Assembly (NCBI GenBank): GCA_914767715.1
Contig: OU612073.1
Coordinates: 8,866,001 to 8,930,000, forward strand
Length of the DNA stretch: 64,000 nt
Source of the DNA: Membranipora membranacea
Lineage: Eukaryota; Bryozoa; Gymnolaemata; Cheilostomatida; Membraniporidae
Reading direction: 5' to 3'
Shown here: positions 41,101-52,463 of the stretch, piece by piece
Numbering within the stretch: the stretch's first letter is position 1
Layout of the letters: every line of letters begins with the position of its first letter
Made by a program: the position numbers and the translations under genes
The notes under the pieces: model-generated
The model's database searches: none
What the model saw: only the letters and a program-made list of their open reading frames with translations
What the model was told of the DNA's origin: nothing

Positions 41101-42149
41101 ACCGATGATTTCAATATTCTGGATTTAGAATAAGGCCGATAAGAGCTTGAACTGGTCGGAGTTTGATAAAGATTCGACAGAGTTTTCATTTTTGAATGGT
41201 GGCCAATGGCATGTTTTTTTTAAGCAAAAGTGACCCTAATTAAAACGGACGCTGACGGAGAATGAAAAGCCACAGAGCCAAACGGTTTGCAGATTCGAGA
41301 TAAGCAGGAGTTGCTCCTCATCGTGAGGTGAGTTAGAAGCAAATCTATTTTTTGATCCGAGCGAAAAAAAAGCGTGATACCCACCCTAGGTATAATTTTG
41401 CAAATTTAAAGTCAGCTTAATTACCCCCCTATTAAACCGATGATTTCAATATTCTGGATTTAGAATAAGGCCGATAAGAGCTTGAACTGGTCGGAGTTTG
41501 ATAAAGATTCGACAGAGTTTTCATTTTTGAATGGTGGCGTATGGCACTTTTTCTTTTTTAGCAAAAGCGACCCTAATTAAAACGGACGCTGACGGAGAAT
41601 GAAAAGCCACAGAGCTAAATGGTTTGCAGATTCGAGATAAGCAGGAGTTGCTCCTCATCGTGAGGTGAGTTAGAAGCAAATATATTTTTTGATCCGAGCG
41701 AACAAAAAGCGTGATACCCACCCTTGGTATAATTTTGCAAATTTAAAGTCAGCTTAATTACCCCCCTATTAAACCGATGATTTCAATATTCTGGATTTAG
41801 AATAAGGCCGATAAGAGCTTGAACTGGTCGGAGTTTGATAAAGATTCGACAGAGTTTTCATTTTTGAATGGTGGCGTATGGCATGTTTTTTTTTAGCAAA
41901 AGCGACCCTAATTAAAACGGACGCTGACGGAGAATGAAAAGCCACAGAGCCAAACGGTTTGCAGATTCGAGATAAGCAGGAGTTGCTCCTCATCGTGAGG
42001 TGAGTTAGAAGCAAATCTATTTTTTGATCCGAGCGAAAAAAAAGCGTGATACCCACCCTTGGTATAATTTTGCAAATTTAAAGTCAGCTTAATTACCCCC
42101 CTATTAAACCGATGATTTCAATATTCTGGATTTAGAATAAGGCCGATAA
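36879..42149. repeat. 5.3-kb segmental duplication, copy 2 (partner 21803-27073)
   Basis: This is the downstream copy of the pair 15,076 bp apart. Its first kilobase is also the end of the second copy of the 2,345-bp tandem duplication. A block related to the 22 kb region is therefore present near 34.7 kb, 37.1 kb and 22.0 kb, and an older version near 12.3 kb. Confidence 0.87.
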
Positions 42150-42423
42150 GAGCTTGAACTGCTCAGAGTTTGATAAAGATTCGACAGAGTTTTCATTTTT
42201 GAATGGTGGCGTATGGCATGTTTTTTTTAAGCAAAAGTGACCCTAATTAAAACGGACGCTGACGGAGAATGAAAAGCCACAGAGCCAAACGGTTTGCAGA
42301 TTCGAGATAAGCAGGAGTTGCTCCTCATCGTGAGGTGAGTTAGAAGCAAATCTATTTTTTGATCCGAGCGAAAAAAAAGCGTGATACCCACCCTTGGAAT
42401 AATTTTGCAAATTTAACGTCAGA

Positions 42424-44486
42424 TTAATTACCCCCCTATTAAACCGATGATTTCAATATTCTGGATTTAGAATAAGGCCGATAAGAGCTTGAACTGGTCG
42501 GAGTTTGATAAAGATTCGACAGAGTTTTCATTTTTGAATGGTGGCGTATGGCATGTTTTTTTTTAGCAAAAGCGACCCTAATTAAAACAGACGCTGACGG
42601 AGAATGAAAAGCCACAGAGCCAAACGGTTTGCAGATTCGAGATAAGCAGGAGTTGCTCCTCATCGTGAGGTGAGTTAGAAGCAAATCTATTTTTTGATCC
42701 GAGCGAAAAAAAAGCGTGATACCCACCCTTGGTATAATTTTGCAAATTTAAAGTCAGCTTAATTACCCCCCTATTAAACCGATGATTCCAATATTCTGGA
42801 TTTAGAATAAGGCCGATTAGAGCTTGAACTGGTCGGAGTTTGATAAAGATTCGACAGAGTTTTCATTTTTGAATGGTGGCCTATGGCATGGTTTTTTTAA
42901 GCAAAAGTGACCCTAATTAAAACGGACGCTGACGGAGAATGAAAAGTCACAGAGCCAAACGGTTTGCAGATTCGAGATAAGCAGGAGTTGCTCCTCATCG
43001 TGAGGTGAGTTAGACGCAAATCTATTTTTTGATCAGAGCGAAAAAAGAGCGTGATACCCACCCTTAGTATAATTTTGCAAATTTAAAGTCAGCTTAATTA
43101 CCCCCCTATTAAACCGATGATTCCAATATTCTGGATTTAGAATAAGGCCGATAAGAGCTTGAACTGGTCGGAGTTTGATAAAGATTCGACAGAGTTTTCA
43201 TTTTTGAATGGTGGCCAATGGCATGTTTTTTTTAAGCAAAAGTGACCCTAATTAAAACGGACGCTGACGGAGAATGAAAAGCCACAGAGCCAAACGGTTT
43301 GCAGATTCGAGATAAGCAGGAGTTGCTCCTCATCGTGAGGTGAGTTAGAAGCAAATCTATTTTTTGATCCGAGCGAAAAAAAAGCGTGATACCCACCCTA
43401 GGTATAATTTTGCAAATTTAAAGTCAGCTTAATTACCCCCCTATTAAACCGATGATTTCAATATTCTGGATTTAGAATAAGGCCGATAAGAGCTTGAACT
43501 GGTCGGAGTTTGATAAAGATTCGACAGAGTTTTCATTTTTGAATGGTGGCGTATGGCATGTTTTTTTTTAGCAAAAGCGACCCTAATTAAAACAGACGCT
43601 GACGGAGAATGAAAAGCCACAGAGCCAAACGGTTTGCAGATTCGAGATAAGCAGGAGTTGCTCCTCATCATGAGGTGAGTTAGAAGCAAATCTATTTTTT
43701 GATCCGAGCGAAAAAAAAGCGTGATACCCACCCTTGGTATAATTTTGCAAATTTAAAGTCAGCTTAATTACCCCCCTATTAAACCGATGATTCCAATATT
43801 CTGGATTTAGAATAAGGCCGATTAGAGCTTGAACTGGTCGGAGTTTGATAAAGATTCGACAGAGTTTTCATTTTTGAATGGTGGCGTATGGGATGTTTTT
43901 TTTAAGCAAAAGTGACCCTAATTAAAACGGACGCTGACGGAGAATGAAAAGCCACAGAGCCAAACGGTTTGCAGATTCGAGATAAGCAGGAGTTGCTCCT
44001 CATCATGAGGTGAGTTAGAAGCAAATCTATTTTTTGATCCGAGCGAAAAAAAAGCGTGATACCCACCCTTGGTATAATTTTGCAAATTTAAAGTCAGCTT
44101 AATTACCCCCCTATTAAACCGATGATTCCAATATTCTGGATTTAGAATAAGGCCGATTAGAGCTTGAACTGGTCGGAGTTTGATAAAGATTCGACAGAGT
44201 TTTCATTTTTGAATGGTGGCGTATGGCATGTTTTTTTTTAGCAAAAGCGACCCTAATTAAAACGGACGCTGACGGAGAATGAAAAGCCACAGAGCCAAAC
44301 GGTTTGCAGATTCGAGATAAGCAGGAGTTGCTCCTCATCGTGAGGTGAGTTAGAAGCAAATCTATTTTTTGATCCGAGCGAAAAAAAAGCGTGATACCCA
44401 CCCTTGGTATAATTTTGCAAATTTAAAGTCAGCTTAATTACCCCCCTATTAAACCGATGATTCCAATATTCTGGATTTAGAATAAG
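42424..44486. repeat. 2.06-kb segmental duplication, copy 1 (partner 47116-49178)
   Basis: The block recurs 4,692 bp downstream. The rare string TAGACGCAAA occurs only at 43011 and 47703, with GATCAGAGCG and AAAAAAGAGCG alongside. Frames at 42439, 43444 and 44114 have partners at 47131, 48136 and 48806. The match stops upstream at AGATTA versus AGCTTA and downstream at AATAAGG versus AATAGGG. Confidence 0.87.
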
Positions 44487-45650
44487 GCCGATAAGAGCTT
44501 GAACTGGTCGGAGTTTGATAAAGATTCGACAGAGTTTTCATTTTTGAATGGTGGCGTATGGCATGTTTTTTTTTAGCAAAAGCGACCCTAATTAAAACAG
44601 ACGCTGACGGAGACTGAAAAGCCACAGAGCCAAACGGTTTGCAGATTCGAGATAAGCAGGAGTTGCTCCTCATCGTGAGGTGAGTTAGAAGCAAATCTAT
44701 TTTTTGATCCGAGCGAAAAAAAAGCGTGATACCCACCCTTGGTATAATTTTGCAAATTTAAAGTCAGCTTAATTACCCCCCTATTAAACCGATGATTCCA
44801 ATATTCTGGATTTAGAATAAGGCCGATTAGAGCTTGAACTGGTCGGAGTTTGATAAAGATTCGACAGAGTTTTCATTTTTGAATGGTGGCCTATGGCATG
44901 GTTTTTTTAAGCAAAAGTGACCCTAATTAAAACGGACGCTGACGGAGAATGAAAAGTCACAGAGCCAAACGGTTTGCAGATTCGAGATAAGCAGGAGTTG
45001 CTCCTCATCGTGAGGTGAGTTAGAAGCAAATCTATTTTTTGATCCGAGCGAAAAAAAAGCGTGATACCCACCCTTGGTATAATTTAGCAAATTTAAAGTC
45101 AGCTTAATTACCCCCCTATTAAACCGATGATTCCAATATTCTGGATTTAGAATAAGGCCGATAAGAGCTTGAACTGGTCGGAGTTTGATAAAGATTCGAC
45201 AGAGTTTTCATTTTTGAATGGTGGCCAATGGCATGTTTTTTTTAAGCAAAAGTGACCCTAATTAAAACGGACGCTGACGGAGAATGAAAAGCCACAGAGC
45301 CAAACGGTTTGCAGATTCGAGATAAGCAGGAGTTGCTCCTCATCGTGAGGTGAGTTAGAAGCAAATCTATTTTTTGATCCGAGCGAAAAAAAAGCGTGAT
45401 ACCCACCCTAGGTATAATTTTGCAAATTTAAAGTCAGCTTAATTACCCCCCTATTAAACCGATGATTTCAATATTCTGGATTTAGAATAAGGCCGATAAG
45501 AGCTTGAACTGGTCGGAGTTTGATAAAGATTCGACAGAGTTTTCATTTTTGAATGGTGGCGTATGGCATGTTTTTTTTTAGCAAAAGCGACCCTAATTAA
45601 AACAGACGCTGACGGAGAATGAAAAGCCACAGAGCCAAACGGTTTGAGGA

Positions 45651-47279
45651 TTCGAGATAAGCAGGAGTTGCTCCTCATCGTGAGGTGAGTTAGAAGCAAA
45701 TCTATTTTTTGATCCGAGCGAAAAAAAAGCGTGATACCCACCCTTGGTATAATTTTGCAAATTTAAAGTCAGCTTAATTACCCCCCTATTAAACCGATGA
45801 CTCCAATATTCTGGATTTAGAATAAGGCCGATTAGAGCTTGAACTGGTCGGAGTTTGATAAAGATTCGACAGAGTTTTCATTTTTGAATGGTGGCGTATG
45901 GCATGTTTTTTTTAAGCAAAAGTGACCCTAATTAAAACGGACGCTGACGGAGAATGAAAAGCCACAGAGCCAAACGGTTTGCAGATTCGAGATAAGCAGG
46001 AGTTGCTCCTCATCGTGAGGTGAGTTAGAAGCAAATCTATTTTTTGATCCGAGCGAAAAAAAAGCGTGATACCCACCCTTGGTATAATTTTGCAAATTTA
46101 AAGTCAGCTTAATTACCCCCCTATTAAACCGATGATTTCAATATTCTGGATTTAGAATAAGGCCGATAAGAGCTTGAACTGGTCGGAGTTTGATAAAGAT
46201 TCGACAGAGTTTTCATTTTTGAATGGTGGCGTATGGCATGTTTTTTTTTAGCAAAAGCGACCCTAATTAAAACGGACGCTGACGGAGAATGAAAAGCCAC
46301 AGAGCCAAACGGTTTGCAGATTCGAGATAAGCAGGAGTTGCTCCTCATCGTGAGGTGAGTTAGAAGCAAATCTATTTTTTGATCCGAGCGAAAAAAAAGC
46401 GTGATACCCACCCTTGGTATAATTTTGCAAATTTAAAGTCAGCTTAATTACCCCCCTATTAAACCGATGATTCCAATATTCTGGATTTAGAATAGGGCCG
46501 ATAAGAGCTTGAACTGGTCGGAGTTTGATAAAGATTCGACAGAGTTTTCATTTTTGAATGGTGGCCTATGGCATGGTTTTTTTAAGCAAAAGTGACCCTA
46601 ATTAAAACGGACGCTGACGGAGAATGAAAAGTCACAGAGCCAAACGGTTTGCAGATTCGAGATAAGCAGGAGTTGCTCCTCATCGTGAGGTGAGTTAGAA
46701 GCAAATCTATTTTTTGATCCGAGCGAAATAAAAGCGTGATACCCACCCTTGGTATAATTTTGCAAATTTAAAGTCAGCTTAATTACCCCCCTATTAAACC
46801 GATGATTTCAATATTCTGGATTTAGAATAAGGCCGATAAGAGCTTGAACTGGTCGGAGTTTGATAAAGATTCGACAGAGTTTTCATTTTTGAATGGTGGC
46901 GTATGGCACTTTTTCTTTTTTAGCAAAAGCGACCCTAATTAAAACGGACGCTGACGGAGAATGAAAAGCCACAGAGCTAAACGGTTTGCAGATTCGAGAT
47001 AAGCAGGAGTTGCTCCTCATCGTGAGGTGAGTTAGAAGCAAATATATTTTTTGATCCGAGCGAACAAAAAGCGTGATACCCACCCTTGGTATAATTTTGC
47101 AAATTTAAAGTCAGCTTAATTACCCCCCTATTAAACCGATGATTTCAATATTCTGGATTTAGAATAAGGCCGATAAGAGCTTGAACTGGTCGGAGTTTGA
47201 TAAAGATTCGACAGAGTTTTCATTTTTGAATGGTGGCGTATGGCATGTTTTTTTTTAGCAAAAGCGACCCTAATTAAAA
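45651..47279. repeat. 1.6-kb segmental duplication, copy 2 (partner 19182-20810)
   Basis: This is the distal member of the 26,469-bp pair. Upstream it joins a block with TTTGAGGATTCG (near 45646) that is shared with 27889 and 31575, so a junction between two source haplotypes lies near 45650. Confidence 0.82.
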
Positions 47280-49178
47280 CAGACGCTGACGGAGAATGAA
47301 AAGCCACAGAGCCAAACGGTTTGCAGATTCGAGATAAGCAGGAGTTGCTCCTCATCGTGAGGTGAGTTAGAAGCAAATCTATTTTTTGATCCGAGCGAAA
47401 AAAAAGCGTGATACCCACCCTTGGTATAATTTTGCAAATTTAAAGTCAGCTTAATTACCCCCCTATTAAACCGATGATTCCAATATTCTGGATTTAGAAT
47501 AAGGCCGATTAGAGCTTGAACTGGTCGGAGTTTGATAAAGATTCGACAGAGTTTTCATTTTTGAATGGTGGCCTATGGCATGGTTTTTTTAAGCAAAAGT
47601 GACCCTAATTAAAACGGACGCTGACGGAGAATGAAAAGTCACAGAGCCAAACGGTTTGCAGATTCGAGATAAGCAGGAGTTGCTCCTCATCGTGAGGTGA
47701 GTTAGACGCAAATCTATTTTTTGATCAGAGCGAAAAAAGAGCGTGATACCCACCCTTAGTATAATTTTGCAAATTTAAAGTCAGCTTAATTACCCCCCTA
47801 TTAAACCGATGATTCCAATATTCTGGATTTAGAATAAGGCCGATAAGAGCTTGAACTGGTCGGAGTTTGATAAAGATTCGACAGAGTTTTCATTTTTGAA
47901 TGGTGGCCAATGGCATGTTTTTTTTAAGCAAAAGTGACCCTAATTAAAACGGACGCTGACGGAGAATGAAAAGCCACAGAGCCAAACGGTTTGCAGATTC
48001 GAGATAAGCAGGAGTTGCTCCTCATCGTGAGGTGAGTTAGAAGCAAATCTATTTTTTGATCCGAGCGAAAAAAAAGCGTGATACCCACCCTAGGTATAAT
48101 TTTGCAAATTTAAAGTCAGCTTAATTACCCCCCTATTAAACCGATGATTTCAATATTCTGGATTTAGAATAAGGCCGATAAGAGCTTGAACTGGTCGGAG
48201 TTTGATAAAGATTCGACAGAGTTTTCATTTTTGAATGGTGGCGTATGGCATGTTTTTTTTTAGCAAAAGCGACCCTAATTAAAACAGACGCTGACGGAGA
48301 ATGAAAAGCCACAGAGCCAAACGGTTTGCAGATTCGAGATAAGCAGGAGTTGCTCCTCATCATGAGGTGAGTTAGAAGCAAATCTATTTTTTGATCCGAG
48401 CGAAAAAAAAGCGTGATACCCACCCTTGGTATAATTTTGCAAATTTAAAGTCAGCTTAATTACCCCCCTATTAAACCGATGATTCCAATATTCTGGATTT
48501 AGAATAAGGCCGATTAGAGCTTGAACTGGTCGGAGTTTGATAAAGATTCGACAGAGTTTTCATTTTTGAATGGTGGCGTATGGGATGTTTTTTTTAAGCA
48601 AAAGTGACCCTAATTAAAACGGACGCTGACGGAGAATGAAAAGCCACAGAGCCAAACGGTTTGCAGATTCGAGATAAGCAGGAGTTGCTCCTCATCATGA
48701 GGTGAGTTAGAAGCAAATCTATTTTTTGATCCGAGCGAAAAAAAAGCGTGATACCCACCCTTGGTATAATTTTGCAAATTTAAAGTCAGCTTAATTACCC
48801 CCCTATTAAACCGATGATTCCAATATTCTGGATTTAGAATAAGGCCGATTAGAGCTTGAACTGGTCGGAGTTTGATAAAGATTCGACAGAGTTTTCATTT
48901 TTGAATGGTGGCGTATGGCATGTTTTTTTTTAGCAAAAGCGACCCTAATTAAAACGGACGCTGACGGAGAATGAAAAGCCACAGAGCCAAACGGTTTGCA
49001 GATTCGAGATAAGCAGGAGTTGCTCCTCATCGTGAGGTGAGTTAGAAGCAAATCTATTTTTTGATCCGAGCGAAAAAAAAGCGTGATACCCACCCTTGGT
49101 ATAATTTTGCAAATTTAAAGTCAGCTTAATTACCCCCCTATTAAACCGATGATTCCAATATTCTGGATTTAGAATAGG
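47116..49178. repeat. 2.06-kb segmental duplication, copy 2 (partner 42424-44486)
   Basis: This is the downstream member of the 4,692-bp pair. Its inner part, with CTTAGTATAA, GGCCAATGG, CATCATGAGG and GTATGGGATG, is also shared with blocks near 6.5-7.6 kb and 32.0-33.0 kb, so the same haplotype block is present four times. Confidence 0.86.
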
Positions 49179-50986
49179 GCCGATAAGAGCTTGAACTGGT
49201 CGGAGTTTGATAAAGATTCGACAGAGTTTTCATTTTTGAATGGTGGCGTATGGCATGTTTTTTTAAGCAAAAGTGACCCTAATTAAAACGGACGCTGACG
49301 GAGAATGAAAAGCCACAGAGCCAAACGGTTTGCAGATTCGAGATAAGCAGGAGTTGCTCCTCATCGTGAGGTGGGTTAGAAGCAAATCTATTTTTTGATC
49401 CGAGCGAGAAAAAAGCGTGATACCCACCCTTGGTATAATTTTGCAAATTTAAAGTCAGCTTAATTACCCCCCTATTAAACCGATGATTCCAATATTCTGG
49501 ATTTAGAATAAGGCCGATAAGAGCTTGAACTGGTCGGAGTTTGATAAAGATTCGACAGAGTTTTCATTTTTGAATGGTGGCGTATGGCATGTTTTTTTTA
49601 AGCAAAAGTGACCCTAATTAAAACGGACGCTGACGGAGAATGAAAAGCCACAGAGCCAAACGGTTTGCAGATTCGAGATAAGCAGGAGTTGCTCCTCATC
49701 GTGAGGTGAGTTAGAAGCAAATCTATTTCTTGATCCGAGCGAAAAAAAAGCGTGATACCCACCCTTGGTATAATTTTGCAAATTTAAAGTCAGCTTAATT
49801 ACCCCCCTATTAAACCGATGATTTCAATATTCTGGATTCAGAATAAGGCCGATAAGAGCTTGAACTGGTCGGAGTTTGATAAAGATTCGACAGTGTTTTC
49901 ATTTTTGAATGGTGGCGTATGGCATGTTTTTTTTAAGCAAAAGTGACCCTAATTAAAACGGACGCTGACGGAGAATGAAAAGTCACGGAGCCAAACGGTT
50001 TGCAGATTCGAGATAAGCAGGAGTTGCTCCTCATCGTGAGGTGAGTTAGAAGCAAATCTCTTTTTTGATCCGAGCGAAAAAAAAGCGTGATACCCACCCT
50101 TGGTATAATTTTGCAAATTTAAAGTCAGCTTAATTACCCCCCTATTAAACCGATGATTCCAATATTCTGGATTTAGAATAAGGCCGATAAGAGCTTGAAC
50201 TGGTCGGAGTTTGATAAAGATTCGACAGAGTTTTCATTTTTGAATGGTGGCGTATGGCATGTTTTTTTTAAGCAAAAGTGACCCTAATTAAAACGGACGC
50301 TGACGGAGAATGAAAAGTCACAGAGCCAAACGGTTTGCAGATTCGAGATAAGCAGGAGTTGCTCCTCATCGTGAGGTGAGTTAGAAGCAAATCTATTTTT
50401 CGATCCGAGCAAAAAAAAGCGTGATACCCACCCTTGGTATAATTTTGCAAATTTAAAGTCAGCTTAATTACCCCCCTATTAAACCGATGATTCCAATATT
50501 CTGGATTTAGAATAAGGCCGATAAGAGCTTGAACTGGTCGGAGTTTGATAAAGATTCGACAGAGTTTTCATTTTTGAATGGTGGCGTATGGCATGTTTTT
50601 TTTTAGCAAAAGCGACCCTAATTAGAACGGACGCTGACGGAGAATGAAAAGCCACAGAGCCAAACGGTTTGCAGATTCGAGATAAGCAGGAGTTGCTCCT
50701 CATCGTGAGGTGAGTTAGAAGCAAATCTATTTTTTGATCCGAGCGAAAAAAAAGCGTGATACCCACCCTAGGTATAATTTTGCAAATTTAAAGTCAGCTT
50801 AATTACCCCCCTATTAAACCGATGATTTCAATATTCTGGATTTAGAATAAGGCCGATAAGAGCTTGAACTGGTCGGAGTTTGATAAAGATTCGACAGAGT
50901 TTTCATTTTTGAATGGTGGCGTATGGCATGTTTTTTTTTAGCAAAAGCGACCCTAATTAAAACAGACGCTGACGGAGAATGAAAAG

Positions 50987-52463
50987 CCACAGAGCCAAAC
51001 GGTTTGCAGATTCGAGATAAGCAGGAGTTGCTCCTCATCGTGAGGTGAGTTAGAAGCAAATCTATTTTTTGATCCGAGCGAAAAAAAAGCGTGATACCCA
51101 CCCTTGGTATAATTTTGCAAATTTAAAGTCAGCTTAATTACCCACCTATTAAGCCGATGATTCCAATATTCTGGATTTAGAATAAGGCCGATTAGAGCTT
51201 GAACTGGTCGGAGTTTGATAAAGATTCGACAGAGTTTTCATTTTTGAATGGTGGCGTATGGCATGTTTTTTTTAAGCAAAAGTGACCCTAATTAAAACGG
51301 ACGCTGACGGAGAATGAAAAGCCACAGAGCCAAACGGTTTGCAGATTCGAGATAAGCAGGAGTTGCTCCTCATCGTGAGGTGAGTTAGAAGCAAATCTAT
51401 TTTTTGATCCGAGCGAAAAAAAAGCGTGATACCCACCCTTGGTATAATTTTGCAAATTTAAAGTCAGCTTAATTACCCCCTATTAAACCGATGATTTCAA
51501 TATTCTGGATTTAGAATAAGGCCGATAAGAGCTTGAACTGGTCGGAGTTTGATAAAGATTCGACAGAGTTTTCATTTTTGAATGGTGGCGTATGGCATGT
51601 TTTTTTTTAGCAAAAGCGACCCTAATTGAAACGGACGCTGACGGAGAATGAAAAGCCACAGAGCCAAACGGTTTGCAGATTCGAGATAAGCAGGAGTTGC
51701 TCCTCATCGTGAGGTGAGTTAGAAGCAAATCTATTTTTTGATCCGAGCGAAAAAAAAGCGTGATACCCACCCTTGGTATAATTTTGCAAATTTAAAGTCA
51801 GCTTAATTACCCCCCTATTAAACCGATGATTCCAATATTCTGGATTTAGAATAGCGCCGATAAGAGCTTGAACTGGTCGGAGTTTGATAAAGATTCGACA
51901 GAGTTTTCATTTTTGAATGGTGGCCTATGGCATGGTTTTTTTAAGCAAAAGTGACCCTAATTAAAACGGACGCTGACGGAGAATGAAAAGTCACAGAGCC
52001 AAACGGTTTGCAGATTCGAGATAAGCAGGAGTTGCTCCTCATCGTGAGGTGAGTTAGAAGCAAATCTATTTTTTGATCCGAGCGAAATAAAAGCGTGATA
52101 CCCACCCTTGGTATAATTTTGCAAATTTAAAGTCAGCTTAATTACCCCCTATTAAACCGATGATTTCAATATTCTGGATTTAGAATAAGGCCGATAAGAG
52201 CTTGAACTGGTCGGAGTTTGATAAAGATTCGACAGAGTTTTCATTTTTGAATGGTGGCGTATGGCACTTTTTCTTTTTTAGCAAAAGCGACCCTAATTAA
52301 AACGGACGCTGACGGAGAATGAAAAGCCGCAGAGCCAAACGGTTTGCAGATTCGAGATAAGCAGGAGTTGCTCCTCATCGTGAGGTGAGTTAGAAGCAAA
52401 TCTATTTTTTGATCCGAGCGAAAAAAAAGCGTGATACCCACCCTTGGTATAATTTTGCAAATT
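50987..52463. repeat. 1.5-kb segmental duplication, copy 2 (partner ~9437-10915)
   Basis: This is the distal member of the pair about 41.5 kb apart. Two of its monomers have lost one C from the C6 run (near 51479 and 52145). One C in the run at 51144 is an A, and AGCGCCG replaces AGGGCCG near 51854. Confidence 0.8.
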
